A stretch of 64,000 bases of DNA from Pseudomonas benzenivorans (GCF_024397895.1 NZ_CP073346.1:2480001-2544000); one strand, 5' to 3'. Positions 28,491 through 38,846 are shown, numbered from the stretch's first letter. Notes: generated by a model not told the origin, from the sequence alone. Made by a program: numbers and translations.

Positions 28491-29933
28491 TTGAGCATTT
28501 CCTGTGACATGCTGGTCTTTGGCGGCACCGGCGACCTCGCCCTGCACAAACTGCTGCCCGCGCTCTACCACCTGCACCGCGAGAAGCGCCTGCACGCCGA
28601 TGTGCGCATCCTCGCCCTGGCCCGCAGCCAGCGCACGCGCGCCGCCTACCAGGCCCTCGCCGAGCGGCGCTGTCGCGCCCAGGTGGCGCGCGCCGACTTC
28701 GACGACGAGACCTGGCAAAGCTTCGCCGCCCGCCTCGACTACTTCGCCATGGATGCCGGCCAGAGCGCCGATTTCGGTCGCCTGGCCAAGTCCCTGGGGG
28801 GCGACGATGGGCGCGTGCGGGTGCACTACCTGGCCACCGCGCCGGACCTGTTCGAGGACATCGCCACCCACCTGCAGATCGCCGGCCTGGCCGGCCCCAA
28901 GGCGCGCATCGTGCTGGAGAAGCCGATCGGCCATTCCCTGGAGTCGGCCCAGGCGATCAACGCGGCGATCGGCGCGGTGTTCGACGAGTCGCGGGTGTTC
29001 CGCATCGATCACTACCTGGGCAAGGAAACCGTGCAGAACCTGATGGCGCTGCGCTTCGCCAACGGCCTGTTCGAGCCGGTGTGGCGCGCCGGGCATATCG
29101 ACCATGTGCAGATCAGCGTGTGCGAGACCCTCGGCGTGGAGAACCGCGGCGGCTACTACGACCATGCCGGAGCGATGCGCGACATGGTGCAGAACCACCT
29201 GCTGCAGCTGCTCTGCCTGGTGGCCATGGAAGCGCCGGTACGCTTCGACGCCGAGGCGGTGCGCAACGAGAAGGTGAAGATCCTCGAGGCGCTCAAGCCG
29301 CTGTCCGGCCTCGACGTGCAGGACAAGACCGTGCGCGGCCAGTACACCGCCGGCAAGATCGGCGGCCAGGAGGTGCCGGCCTACTACTTCGAGAAGCAGG
29401 TGGACAACGACAGCGACACCGAGACCTTCGTCGCCATCCAGGCCGAGATCGACAACTGGCGCTGGGCCGGGGTGCCCTTCTACCTGCGCACCGGCAAACG
29501 CATGGCGCGCAAGGCCTCGGAGATCCTCATCCAGTTCAAGCCGGTGCCGCACCGTCTGTTCGGCGACGGCGAGGCCAATCGCCTGCTGATCCGCCTGCAG
29601 CCGGAGGAACGCATCAGCCTGCAGCTGATGGCCAAGCGCCCCGGCAAGGGCATGCGCCTGAAACCGGTGGAGCTGGACCTCAACCTGGCCGACGCCTTCA
29701 ACAAGCAGCGCCGCTGGGACGCCTACGAGCGCCTGCTGCTCGACGTGATCGAGGGCGACTCGACGCTGTTCATGCGGCGCGACGAGGTGGAAGCCGCCTG
29801 GGAGTGGATCGATCCGATCATCAAGGGCTGGCACCAGCACTACCAGAGCCCGCGCCCCTACCCGGCCGGCAGCAACGGCCCGGAGCAGTCGCAGAACCTG
29901 CTGGAGCGCCACGAGCGGCAGTGGGCGGACTGA
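28491..29933 (+). CDS. zwf: Glucose-6-phosphate 1-dehydrogenase
   Basis: A 480-residue enzyme that oxidises glucose-6-phosphate to 6-phosphogluconolactone with NAD(P)+. It has the nucleotide-binding GGTGDLA (residues 11-17) and the active-site signature RIDHYLGKE starting at residue 171. TTG at 28491 is the likely start: GGAG sits 8 bp upstream and the protein then begins M-S-I-S-C-D-M as in other family members. The upstream ATG 28446 overlaps the HexR operator. It is divergent from hexR and stands without pgl or eda downstream. Confidence 0.9.
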   Translation: MSISCDMLVFGGTGDLALHKLLPALYHLHREKRLHADVRILALARSQRTRAAYQALAERRCRAQVARADFDDETWQSFAARLDYFAMDAGQSADFGRLAKSLGGDDGRVRVHYLATAPDLFEDIATHLQIAGLAGPKARIVLEKPIGHSLESAQAINAAIGAVFDESRVFRIDHYLGKETVQNLMALRFANGLFEPVWRAGHIDHVQISVCETLGVENRGGYYDHAGAMRDMVQNHLLQLLCLVAMEAPVRFDAEAVRNEKVKILEALKPLSGLDVQDKTVRGQYTAGKIGGQEVPAYYFEKQVDNDSDTETFVAIQAEIDNWRWAGVPFYLRTGKRMARKASEILIQFKPVPHRLFGDGEANRLLIRLQPEERISLQLMAKRPGKGMRLKPVELDLNLADAFNKQRRWDAYERLLLDVIEGDSTLFMRRDEVEAAWEWIDPIIKGWHQHYQSPRPYPAGSNGPEQSQNLLERHERQWAD

Positions 29934-29936
29934 CCC

Positions 29937-31184
29937 TCAGCCCGCGAGCGGCTGCGCCCGACGCCAGTACAACGGCAGCAAGCCAAGGGCCAGCAGGCCC
30001 AGCGCACCGGCCGTCAGAAACAGCCCGGCATAGCCGATCCAGCCGGCCAGCAGCCCGCTGGCGGCGCCGACCAGGCCGCCGAGCAGCAACTGCGCGGAGG
30101 CCTGCAGGGTAAAGTCGGCGCCCTCGTGCTCGGCGCGGCACTGGCGCATCATCGCGGCGAACAGCGCCACCGTGGACATGCCGTCGGCCGCCTGCTCGAA
30201 CAGCGCCAACCCATAGACCAGGCCGTGGTCACCGCCGGCCTGCACCAGCGCGGCCATGGCGGCGATGCCGAGGGCCTGCAGCAGACCGAACAGCAGCAAC
30301 GCCCGCAGCACGCCGAGGCGCGCGTAGAGCAGGCCGCCGAGCAGCGCCCCGGCGATGCCCGCCAGGCTGCTGATCAGGGTCAGCTGGCCCAGCTCGGCGG
30401 CGCTCCAGCCCTGGTCCACCAGCATCGGCTTGATCATCGGCGAGCCGAGGGCATCGCCGAGCTTGAAGCTCAGCAGCACCGCCAGCCACAGGCCCATGCC
30501 CGGCTGCGCCAGCAGGCCGCGGTAGTGCCGCAGCAGCAGCCCGGGGCCCGCCGGCTCGGCCAGCGCCGGGCGAAAGGGCAACTGCTGGCGTTCGGCGAAG
30601 CGCCAGATCGGCAGCAGGGTGAGCACCAACAGCAGCACCAGCAGGGCCATCGACAGGCTCCAGCCGGCGCCGTCGTAGACCAGCAGCAGGCCGCTGCCGC
30701 TGACCAGCATGCCAACCTTGTAGCCGCCCACCTGCAGGCTGTTGCCCAGGCCGCGCCAACGCTCCGGCAGCAGGCGCACGGTTAGGCCGTCGGTGGCGAT
30801 GTCCTGGGTCGCCGCCGCCAGGTTGACCAGCAGCAGCAGGCCCAGCAGCAGCGGCAGCTGGCGGCCGAACAGCTCGTTCGGTGTCAGCAGCGCCAACCCG
30901 GCGACCACCAGGGCGATACCGCCCTGCAGCGGCAGGATCCAGCCGCGATGATGGCCCAGGCGCCTGGAGGACAGGCGATCGACCCAGGGCGCCCAGAGCA
31001 CCTTGAGCAACCAGGGCAGGGCCAACAGTTTGAGCAGGCCGATCAGGGCCAGGTCGACGCCGTGCTGACGCAACAGTACCGGCAGGGAGTGGGCGATCAG
31101 CCCGGAAGGCAGGCCCTGGGCGCAATAGAGCGAGGCCAGCAACAGCAGGGTGGCGTTGGCCGGACGGCTAGCGGGGGTAGGCAT
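29937..31184 (-). CDS. MFS transporter of the AmpG / RhtX-FptX group
   Basis: A 415-residue, 12-helix permease. The first loop (LALPWLLKVLWAPWVDRLSS) and ATQDIATDG in helix 4-5 are typical of AmpG-like muropeptide permeases and of the RhtX/FptX siderophore permeases, which share this core. Conserved charged residues in the segment LLSFKLGDALGSPMIKPML also fit. The substrate cannot be decided; no siderophore or cell-wall genes are adjacent. It is convergent with zwf (3 bp apart). Confidence 0.75.
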   Translation of the reverse strand: MPTPASRPANATLLLLASLYCAQGLPSGLIAHSLPVLLRQHGVDLALIGLLKLLALPWLLKVLWAPWVDRLSSRRLGHHRGWILPLQGGIALVVAGLALLTPNELFGRQLPLLLGLLLLVNLAAATQDIATDGLTVRLLPERWRGLGNSLQVGGYKVGMLVSGSGLLLVYDGAGWSLSMALLVLLLVLTLLPIWRFAERQQLPFRPALAEPAGPGLLLRHYRGLLAQPGMGLWLAVLLSFKLGDALGSPMIKPMLVDQGWSAAELGQLTLISSLAGIAGALLGGLLYARLGVLRALLLFGLLQALGIAAMAALVQAGGDHGLVYGLALFEQAADGMSTVALFAAMMRQCRAEHEGADFTLQASAQLLLGGLVGAASGLLAGWIGYAGLFLTAGALGLLALGLLPLYWRRAQPLAG

Positions 31185-31381
31185 AGGGCGTGTCTCGCGG
31201 TGCGGAGCACGCGACAGTAGCGGGACGCGCCCCGTGCGAACAAGAGCCCCCCGCGCGCGGCCGGTGCGGTACAGCTGATGGGCAGCATGGCTGCCACTCC
31301 ACCGTCGGTCGCGGCGCCTTGCGTCGTCCCGAGTAGCTGCTATCGCTAATGGAAGGACCCACCCAGCGAAGGGACTTCGCC

Positions 31382-32299
31382 ATGTTCAGATATCCCCTGA
31401 TCACCCTGCCCGTTCTGTTCTTGCTCCTTTCCGGCTGCATGCTCAACCGTTCCGGCCTCGGCCCCGCGCCGGGCGAATTTGGCGTGCGCCCGACCCTGGC
31501 CTGCCCGGGCGACACCGTTCTCATCGACTGGGACCTGCAGGTCCGCGCCCACCCCGGCTTCTGTCGCTTCGCCAACGGCAACACCCCCAGCCTGCAAAGC
31601 TGCAGCAGCGCCTCCGACTGCGCCCGCGGCGCCTCCTGCGTGGATGGCCAGTGCAATGCCTGCGCGGCGATCGCCAATGTGCGCAACCGCACCACCGATT
31701 GCGCAACCCCCAGCAGTGCCGGCTGCCTGCCCAACATGAATGCGCGCATCGAACTGACACCCGAGCCGACCCCGGCACTGGAGCGGGCCAGGGATATCTG
31801 GAACGAACACAGCGGCGGACGCCAGTTCGTGATCGAAGAAACCACCCACATCGGCTTCTTCAGCGAGGTGGTCGACATCGACGGCCAGCGCGCCGGCGTA
31901 CCCGGGTCGCTCGGCCGCTTCGATGCCGGCGCCACCGTGGTGGTGGTCGACCCCAGCCTGACCCGTACCTCGCCCCACCCCTACGAATGCCGTGGCATGC
32001 CGACCTGGGCCGATGCCGCGCTGGACGAGCTGTTCGCCGGCGCCTCGGACAGGCTGCGCGTGGTCTCGGTGCGCAACCCCAACGGCTTTGCCGTGGAGGT
32101 CAGCGGTTTGACCCCGACGCCCTTGATCCTGGCGCCCGGCGCCGCTCAAACATTGAACATGAGGGTCAGCGGACGCGTCGACGCGCGTCCCGATGCCGCC
32201 CATCTGGCGACCTTGCCGCCGGTGATGTGCACGGCGGTACAGAGCTCGGGGAGCTACCCCGATGCCCCCCTGGAGCTGACCGTCGGCTGTCAGCCCTGA
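31382..32299 (+). CDS. Putative lipoprotein with Cys-rich segment
   Basis: A 305-residue protein with a lipoprotein signal peptide whose lipobox LLSGC places the modified Cys at 19. Residues about 60-90 are Cys-rich (CSSASDCARGASCVDGQC), a short pattern more familiar from secreted proteins of myxobacteria than from Pseudomonas. The rest has no domain I recognise. AAGGGA lies 8 bp before the ATG. It is monocistronic, between a divergent MFS gene and a convergent GGDEF-EAL gene. Confidence 0.7.
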   Translation: MFRYPLITLPVLFLLLSGCMLNRSGLGPAPGEFGVRPTLACPGDTVLIDWDLQVRAHPGFCRFANGNTPSLQSCSSASDCARGASCVDGQCNACAAIANVRNRTTDCATPSSAGCLPNMNARIELTPEPTPALERARDIWNEHSGGRQFVIEETTHIGFFSEVVDIDGQRAGVPGSLGRFDAGATVVVVDPSLTRTSPHPYECRGMPTWADAALDELFAGASDRLRVVSVRNPNGFAVEVSGLTPTPLILAPGAAQTLNMRVSGRVDARPDAAHLATLPPVMCTAVQSSGSYPDAPLELTVGCQP

Positions 32300-32311
32300 G
32301 CCGAATCAGGC

Positions 32312-35197
32312 TCAGGGCTGCAGCGCGGCGGCCTGGTCGTGCAACAGCTGGGCGAACGCGGCGGCCTCGACCGGCCGACTGATCAGGTAGCCCTGGATCT
32401 CGTCGCAATGCTGGGCCTTGAGGAAGTCCATCTGCGCCTGGGTTTCCACGCCTTCGGCGACCACCTTGAGGTCCAGGCCGTGGGCCATGGCGATGATCGC
32501 CCGGGTGATCGCGGCATCCTCGCCGGCGGCCGCCAGGTCGCGGATGAAGCTCTGGTCGATCTTCACGTAGTCCACGGGGAAGCGCTTGAGGTAGCTGAGC
32601 GAGGAGTAGCCGGTGCCGAAATCGTCGATCGCCAGCTTCACCCCCAACTCGCGCAACTGGCGGAAGGTGCTGATCACGCTCTCGACGTTGTCCAGCAACT
32701 GGCTCTCGGTCAGCTCCAGCTCCAGGTTGCCAGGGGCCAGGCCGGTTTCCTCCAGCACCTGGCGCACCTGGCTGATCAGCTTGCCCTGGCGCACCTGGTG
32801 CACCGACAGGTTGACCGACACGCGCAGATCGCCCAGCCCCTGCAGCTGCCAGGCACGCGCCTGCTGGCAGGCCTGGCGCAGGACGAACTCGCCGATCGGC
32901 GCGATCAGGCCGGTCTCCTCGGCCAGGCCGATGAACTCGCCCGGCGGCACCAGGCCCCGCTCGGGGTGACGCCAGCGCACCAGCGCCTCGGCGGCATGCA
33001 CGCGGTCCTCGGCCAGGCACAGCTTGGGCTGGTAGAACACCTCCAGCTGGTTCTCCTCGATCGCCTTGCGCAGCTGGTTTTCCAGCTGCAGGCGCTCCAG
33101 GGTGCAGGCCTGAAGGTTGTCGGTGTAGAACTGGAAAGTGTTGCCGCCCAGGTGCTTGGCGTGCTGCATGGCCATGTTGGCCTGGCTGATCAGCGCGGAA
33201 ATTTCCCGGGCATTGTCCGGCAACAGGCTGACGCCCACCGAAGCGCTGACCACCAGCTCCTGACCGCCCACCGTGATCGGCAGGCGCAGCTTGGCCAGCA
33301 GGCGACTGGCCATGCGCGCCAGGCTCGACAGGCTGCCGTAGGCATCGAGCAGCACGGCGAACTCGTCGCTGGACAGCCGGGCGATGGTGTCCGCCTCGGG
33401 CGCGGCCTGGGTCAGGCGGCGACTCATCTCGCGCAGCAGCTGGTCGGCCAGCTCGTGGCCGAGGCTGTCGTTGAGCACCTTGAAGCGATCCAGGTCGATG
33501 TGCAGCAGGGCCAGGCTGCGCCCGCTCTGCCGCGCTCGCTGGCTGGCTTCGTGCAGGCGCAGCTTGAACAGGCTGCGGTTGGCCAGGCCGGTCAGCTCGT
33601 CGTAGTGGGACAGGTAGCGCAGGCGCTCCTCGGTCTCGCGGCGTGACGACAGGTCCGCGAAGAAACCAACGATGTGGCTGGCCTGGCCCTTGCCGTCGCA
33701 CACCACCTTGAGCTGCAGCCACTGCGGGTAGAGCTCGCCGTTCTTGCGGGTTTCGATCAGCTCGCCCTGCCAGCTGCCGACCGCTTCCAGCTCCAGGCGG
33801 ATCATCTGGTACTGACGGCGCGATTCGCGGCTGCCGATCAGGGTGGCCACGCTCTGCCCCACCAGCTCCTCCTGGCGATAGCCGGTGACCTGGCGAAAGG
33901 CCTGGTTGGCGGCCAGCAGGCGGTACTCCGGGTCGAGGATGACGATGCCTTCGCTGGCCGCCTCGAATACCGTGGCAGCCAGCCGCTGCTGCTCTTCCAG
34001 ATGTTTGCGCGCACTGATGTCGCGCCGAGTGCCGAGCATGCGCAGCACCCGGCCACCGGCATCGCGCTCCACCGCACGGCCGCGGTCCTCGATCCACACC
34101 CAGTGGCCGCGGGCGTGCTGAATGCGGTATTCGATCTGGTAGCCGTCGCTGCGGCCCTTCATGTGCTCGACCAGGGCGCGGCGCAACAGCGGCAGATCGT
34201 CCGGGTGCAGGCGCGGCTTGAGGTCGCGCAGCATGATCTGCACCGCCTCGGGCGCCAGGCCGAACAGCTCGCGCAGGTGGGTGTGGTGCACCTCGTCGCT
34301 TTCCAGGTTCCAGTCCCACAGCCCCAGCTCGCTGGCCTCCAGCGCCAGGGTCAGGCGCGCCTTGCTCCGGCCCAGTGCCTGGGTCGCGGCATCCAGCTCC
34401 AGGGTGCGCTCGATCACACGCAACTCCAGCTCGCCATGGGCCTCGCGCAGCTCGCGTTCGGCGCGGCGGCGCTGCTCCACTTCACGGGCCAGCTCGGCGT
34501 TGAGCGTCTCGCCCTGCTGCTTCGCCTGCTTCAGGTTGTCGATCAGCGCCTGGTTCTGAAAGCGCTGCAGCAGGCTGCGCTGCACCAGGCGGTTGACCTG
34601 CCAGGCCACCACCAGCAGCGCCAGGGCCAGGATAGAACCGACCAGGCCCCAGCCGCGCAGCAGCTGCTGATCGCTCAGCAGAAGGTAGCTCAAGGTCGGC
34701 AGCAGGCAGGGTAGGACGAAGGTCAGGAAGGCCGGCAGGCTGACGGCGTAAGCGACACTGGCGGAAAGGATCGCCGCGGAGAGCAGTCCGTAGAGCAGGG
34801 CCTGCTGGAAGAACGCGTCGGCCGGTACCAGGGCGATGGCGGCGAAGGCCAGGGTCAGGCCGGAAACCCCGGCGCCGATGAGAAAGCGCCAGCGCCAGTG
34901 CGACTGGGCCTGGGCCTCTGCCGGCGCGGCATCGAAGGCCGTGACCTGAAGCAGGCGCAGCAGCGCCAGCAGCACCAGCCAGACCAGCCAGCCGCACAGT
35001 AAAAGACGGTTCTGCGGCGACCACAGCAGGAAGGCACAGGCCAGACCGTTGAGCAACAACAACAGGGTCGGCGCCCGCGAGCCGTGATAGAGCAGGCGTG
35101 TGCGTTCGACGGCGATGTCGGTGGCGAACTGGCGGCGGATCAGGTTGCCATCGTGCAGCGGCAACTCCGTCAGCGGGGCGTTCGAAAGGGCAGTCAT
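32312..35197 (-). CDS. Membrane PAS-GGDEF-EAL protein, probable c-di-GMP phosphodiesterase
   Basis: A 961-residue protein. Residues about 40-215 hold six or so membrane helices, then a coiled coil, two PAS domains (about 280-405 and 410-530), a GGDEF domain (about 540-700) and an EAL domain (about 715-955). The GGDEF motif is SSDEF, so diguanylate cyclase activity is doubtful, while EALVRW, the metal-binding [16 protein letters not shown] and AEGVET are intact. It therefore probably breaks down c-di-GMP, with the GGDEF domain binding GTP as a regulator. It is divergent from uvrD. Confidence 0.9.
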   Translation of the reverse strand: MTALSNAPLTELPLHDGNLIRRQFATDIAVERTRLLYHGSRAPTLLLLLNGLACAFLLWSPQNRLLLCGWLVWLVLLALLRLLQVTAFDAAPAEAQAQSHWRWRFLIGAGVSGLTLAFAAIALVPADAFFQQALLYGLLSAAILSASVAYAVSLPAFLTFVLPCLLPTLSYLLLSDQQLLRGWGLVGSILALALLVVAWQVNRLVQRSLLQRFQNQALIDNLKQAKQQGETLNAELAREVEQRRRAERELREAHGELELRVIERTLELDAATQALGRSKARLTLALEASELGLWDWNLESDEVHHTHLRELFGLAPEAVQIMLRDLKPRLHPDDLPLLRRALVEHMKGRSDGYQIEYRIQHARGHWVWIEDRGRAVERDAGGRVLRMLGTRRDISARKHLEEQQRLAATVFEAASEGIVILDPEYRLLAANQAFRQVTGYRQEELVGQSVATLIGSRESRRQYQMIRLELEAVGSWQGELIETRKNGELYPQWLQLKVVCDGKGQASHIVGFFADLSSRRETEERLRYLSHYDELTGLANRSLFKLRLHEASQRARQSGRSLALLHIDLDRFKVLNDSLGHELADQLLREMSRRLTQAAPEADTIARLSSDEFAVLLDAYGSLSSLARMASRLLAKLRLPITVGGQELVVSASVGVSLLPDNAREISALISQANMAMQHAKHLGGNTFQFYTDNLQACTLERLQLENQLRKAIEENQLEVFYQPKLCLAEDRVHAAEALVRWRHPERGLVPPGEFIGLAEETGLIAPIGEFVLRQACQQARAWQLQGLGDLRVSVNLSVHQVRQGKLISQVRQVLEETGLAPGNLELELTESQLLDNVESVISTFRQLRELGVKLAIDDFGTGYSSLSYLKRFPVDYVKIDQSFIRDLAAAGEDAAITRAIIAMAHGLDLKVVAEGVETQAQMDFLKAQHCDEIQGYLISRPVEAAAFAQLLHDQAAALQP

Positions 35198-35416
35198 AGG
35201 CGATGTTCTTGTAGTGGTTGCCTAGGCGTCGGCGGAGCATACCCGAGCAGGCCGCGCCGCCCAACCGCGGCGCCGACAAATTTCCCTCGAGGCGCGGCAC
35301 CTTTCGTCGGCCCGCGCGCGGGCGGGTGGCAGCCCTGCCGGCACTCGGCGAATGCAGCGGCGCGGGCCGCGCCCGGCTGGTTTGCCCTCGTCGGCCGCGC
35401 CCCCTAGAATGCCGCG

Positions 35417-37606
35417 ATGCAAAATGACCCCGAACTCCTGATCGCTTCCCTCAATGACGCCCAGCGTCAGGCCGTGGCCGCCCGTCTGGGCCGGCAACTG
35501 GTACTGGCCGGCGCCGGTTCCGGTAAAACCCGCGTGCTGGTGCACCGCATCGCCTGGCTGATCCAGATCGAGCGCGCCTCGCCACACAGCATCCTGTCGG
35601 TGACCTTCACCAACAAGGCCGCCGCCGAGATGCGCGCGCGCATCGAGCAGATGCTCGGGATGAACCCGGCCGGCATGTGGGTCGGCACCTTCCACGGCCT
35701 GGCCCATCGCCTGCTGCGTGCCCACTGGCAGGAGGCCGGACTGGCCGAGAACTTCCAGATCCTCGACTCCGACGACCAGCAGCGTCTGGTCAAGCGGGTG
35801 ATCCGCGAACTGGGCCTGGACGAGCAGCGCTGGCCGGCGCGCCAGGCCCAGTGGTTCATCAACGGGCAGAAAGACGAGGGCCTGCGGCCGAACAACATCC
35901 AGCCCGGCGGCGACCTGTTTCTGGCCACCATGCTGAAGATCTACGAGGCCTACGAGGCCGCCTGCGCCCGCGCCGGGGTGATCGACTTCTCCGAGCTGCT
36001 GCTGCGGGCGCTGGACCTGTGGCGCGACAAGCCCGGCCTGCTCGAACACTACCAGCGGCGCTTCCGCCATATCCTGGTCGACGAGTTCCAGGACACCAAC
36101 GCCGTGCAGTACGCCTGGCTGCGCCTGCTGGCCAAGGGCGGCGACAGCCTGATGGTGGTGGGCGACGACGACCAGTCGATCTACGGCTGGCGCGGCGCGC
36201 GGATCGAGAACATCCAGCAGTTCTCCGACGACTTCAAGGACGCCGAGGTGATCCGCCTGGAGCAGAACTACCGCTCCACCGCCGGCATCCTCAAGGCCGC
36301 CAACGCGCTGATCGCCAACAACCAGGGACGCCTGGGCAAGGAACTCTGGACCGAGGGCGGCGACGGCGAGCCGATCAGCCTGTATTCGGCGTTCAACGAA
36401 CACGACGAGGCGCGTTATGTGGTCGAGTCGATCGAGGACGCCCTGCGCAAGGAAGGGCTCAAGCGCAGCGAGATCGCCATCCTCTACCGCTCCAACGCCC
36501 AGTCGCGGGTACTGGAAGAGGCCCTGCTGCGCGAGAAGATTCCCTACCGCATCTACGGCGGCCAGCGCTTCTTCGAACGCGCCGAGATCAAGAACGCCAT
36601 GGCCTACCTGCGCCTGCTCGACGGCCGCGGCAACGACGCGGCGCTCGAAAGGGTGGTCAACGTGCCGGCGCGCGGCATCGGCGAGAAGACCGTCGAGGCG
36701 ATCCGTGAGTACGCCCGCGGCCATGACGTCTCCATGTGGGAGGCGGTGCGCCTGATGCTGGCGGGCAAGGCCCTGCCCGGCCGCGCCGCCGGCGCCCTGG
36801 CCGGCTTCGTCGAGCTGATCGACAACCTCGCCGCCAAGGTGCTGAGCATGCCGCTGCACCTGATGACCCAGACGGTCATCGAGCAGAGTGGGCTGATCGC
36901 CTACCACAAGGCGGAGAAGGGCGAGAAGGCCCAGGCGCGCATCGAGAACCTGGAGGAACTGGTCAGCGCCGCACGGGCCTTCGAGAACGACGAAGACGAC
37001 GAGCTGACGCCGCTGCAGGCCTTCCTCAGCCACGCCTCGCTGGAAGCCGGCGACACCCAGGCCGCGGAGAACGAAGACAGCATCCAGCTGATGACCCTGC
37101 ACAGCGCCAAGGGCCTGGAGTTCCCCCAGGTGTTCCTGGTCGGCATGGAAGAGGGCCTGTTCCCGCACAAGATGAGCCTGGAGGAGCCCGGCCGCCTGGA
37201 AGAGGAACGCCGCCTGGCCTACGTCGGCATCACCCGCGCCATGCACAAGCTGGTCATCACCTACGCCGAGACCCGCCGCCTGTACGGCAGCGAGACCTAC
37301 AACAAGGTGTCGCGCTTCGTGCGCGAAGTCCCACCGCAACTGATTCAGGAAGTGCGCCTGTCCAACAGCGTCAGCCGTCCGCTGAGCTCGGGCAACCGGA
37401 ACATGAGCGGCGCCAGCATGTTCGCCGGCAGCGCCGTACCGGACACCGCCTTCAGCCTCGGCCAGCGGGTGCAGCACTCGTTGTTCGGCGAAGGCACCAT
37501 CCTCAACTTCGAAGGCGCCGGCGCCCAGGCACGGGTGCAGGTGAACTTTGAAAGTGAAGGCAGCAAGTGGCTGATGCTCAGCTACGCCAAGCTGGAAGCG
37601 CTTTAA
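35417..37606 (+). CDS. uvrD: DNA helicase II (UvrD)
   Basis: A 729-residue superfamily 1A 3'-5' DNA helicase. Walker A is AGAGSGKT at 31-38, Walker B VDEFQDTN, motif III GDDDQSIYGWRGA and motif VI YVGITRAMHKL. It unwinds DNA in nucleotide excision repair and mismatch repair. The last 45 residues form the UvrD C-terminal Tudor-like domain (QRVQHSLFGEGTILNFEG). Length agrees with Pseudomonas UvrD (about 728). It precedes a DctP-type lipoprotein gene. Confidence 0.95.
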   Translation: MQNDPELLIASLNDAQRQAVAARLGRQLVLAGAGSGKTRVLVHRIAWLIQIERASPHSILSVTFTNKAAAEMRARIEQMLGMNPAGMWVGTFHGLAHRLLRAHWQEAGLAENFQILDSDDQQRLVKRVIRELGLDEQRWPARQAQWFINGQKDEGLRPNNIQPGGDLFLATMLKIYEAYEAACARAGVIDFSELLLRALDLWRDKPGLLEHYQRRFRHILVDEFQDTNAVQYAWLRLLAKGGDSLMVVGDDDQSIYGWRGARIENIQQFSDDFKDAEVIRLEQNYRSTAGILKAANALIANNQGRLGKELWTEGGDGEPISLYSAFNEHDEARYVVESIEDALRKEGLKRSEIAILYRSNAQSRVLEEALLREKIPYRIYGGQRFFERAEIKNAMAYLRLLDGRGNDAALERVVNVPARGIGEKTVEAIREYARGHDVSMWEAVRLMLAGKALPGRAAGALAGFVELIDNLAAKVLSMPLHLMTQTVIEQSGLIAYHKAEKGEKAQARIENLEELVSAARAFENDEDDELTPLQAFLSHASLEAGDTQAAENEDSIQLMTLHSAKGLEFPQVFLVGMEEGLFPHKMSLEEPGRLEEERRLAYVGITRAMHKLVITYAETRRLYGSETYNKVSRFVREVPPQLIQEVRLSNSVSRPLSSGNRNMSGASMFAGSAVPDTAFSLGQRVQHSLFGEGTILNFEGAGAQARVQVNFESEGSKWLMLSYAKLEAL

Positions 37607-37649
37607 CAAGACCAACAACCACACCACTGCGCAATTGGGGAGATTCTCG

Positions 37650-38744
37650 ATGAACCGCCGTTTCCTGTTCGGCACCGCCGCGGCCCTGCTGGCCGCCATC
37701 GGCCTGGCCGGCTGCAAGGACGACAAAGTCAGCACTGAGCAAGCCGCGACCGAGCAAGCACAACGCTATGAATGGAAGATGGTCACCGCCTGGCCGAAGA
37801 ACTTCCCCGGCCTGGGCACCGCCGCCGAGCGCCTGGCCGAGCGGGTCAGCGCCATGAGCGACGGCCGCCTGACCATCAAGGTCTATGCCGGCGGCGAGCT
37901 GGTGCCGCCGCTAGAGGTGTTCGATGCGGTGTCGCGCGGCACCGCCGAGATCGGCCATGGCGCCGCCTACTACTGGAAGGGCAAGGTGGCGGCGGCGCAG
38001 TTCTTCACCGCCGTGCCGTTCGGCCTGTCCACTCCGGAAATGAACGCCTGGCTGAGCAAGGGCGGCGGCCAGGCCCTGTGGGACGAGGCCTACGCCCCCC
38101 ATGGCGTGAAACCCCTGGCAGTGGGCAACACCGGCATGCAGATGGGCGGCTGGTACAACAAGGAAATCAACTCCCTGGATGACCTCAAGGGCCTGAAGAT
38201 CCGCATGCCGGGCCTCGGCGGCGAGGTGCTCGGCCGCCTCGGCGCGACCACCGTCAACCTGCCCGGCGGCGAGATATTCACCGCCCTGCAGACCAACGCG
38301 ATCGACGCCACCGACTGGGTCAGCCCCTACAACGACCTGGCCTTCGGCCTGCACAAGGCGGCCAAGTTCTACTACTACCCCGGCTGGCAGGAGCCCCAGG
38401 CGGTGCTCGAGCTGCTGATCAACCAGAAGGCCCTCGACAGCCTGCCGGCCGACCTGCAGGCGATCCTCACCGAGGCGGCCCGCGCGGCCAACCAGGACAT
38501 GATGGACGACTACGTCTACCACAACGCCCTGGCCCTGGATCAGCTCAAGCAGCAGGGCACCCTGCTCAAGCGCTTCCCCGACGAGGTCCTGCAGGCCATG
38601 CAGCTCCAGGCCGAGGTGGTACTCGGCGAGCTGGCCGCACAGAGCGAGCTGAACGGCCGTATCTGGGCGTCGATGAAGGCCTTCCAGGCCCAGGTCAGCC
38701 AGATGCACCAGCTGTCCGAGAAGGAGCTGTACAACTGGCGTTGA
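37650..38744 (+). CDS. TRAP transporter DctP-family binding protein, lipoprotein (orphan)
   Basis: A 364-residue substrate-binding protein of the DctP family. Signal peptide and lipobox LAGC place the modified Cys at 21. LKIRMPGLGGEVLGRLGATT and TDWVSPYNDLAFGLHKAAKF resemble the TakP-type group binding 2-keto acids. No TRAP permease genes lie next to it; the only TRAP permease in the window (56804-58831) belongs to the TAXI type. GGGGAG lies 7 bp before the ATG. A hairpin terminator follows 22 bp after the stop. Confidence 0.87.
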   Translation: MNRRFLFGTAAALLAAIGLAGCKDDKVSTEQAATEQAQRYEWKMVTAWPKNFPGLGTAAERLAERVSAMSDGRLTIKVYAGGELVPPLEVFDAVSRGTAEIGHGAAYYWKGKVAAAQFFTAVPFGLSTPEMNAWLSKGGGQALWDEAYAPHGVKPLAVGNTGMQMGGWYNKEINSLDDLKGLKIRMPGLGGEVLGRLGATTVNLPGGEIFTALQTNAIDATDWVSPYNDLAFGLHKAAKFYYYPGWQEPQAVLELLINQKALDSLPADLQAILTEAARAANQDMMDDYVYHNALALDQLKQQGTLLKRFPDEVLQAMQLQAEVVLGELAAQSELNGRIWASMKAFQAQVSQMHQLSEKELYNWR

Positions 38745-38765
38745 GCGCCCCCTGCCTCACCACGG

Positions 38766-38789
38766 AAACGGAGCCTGCGGGCTCCGTTT
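38766..38789 (+). terminator. Rho-independent terminator after the DctP gene
   Basis: Perfect 10-bp stem AAACGGAGCC / GGCTCCGTTT with a 4-base loop, then GTCGTTTCC. Confidence 0.75.
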
Positions 38790-38846
38790 GTCGTTTCCGC
38801 CCAGCCCCTGCGTGCACGCGGCCCATACTCGAACCGAGGTGAGCCG

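Noticed and set aside
35222..37735. Long minus-strand open frame opposite uvrD
   Set aside because: Antisense shadow of UvrD, which has all helicase motifs on the plus strand; no ribosome binding site or family similarity.
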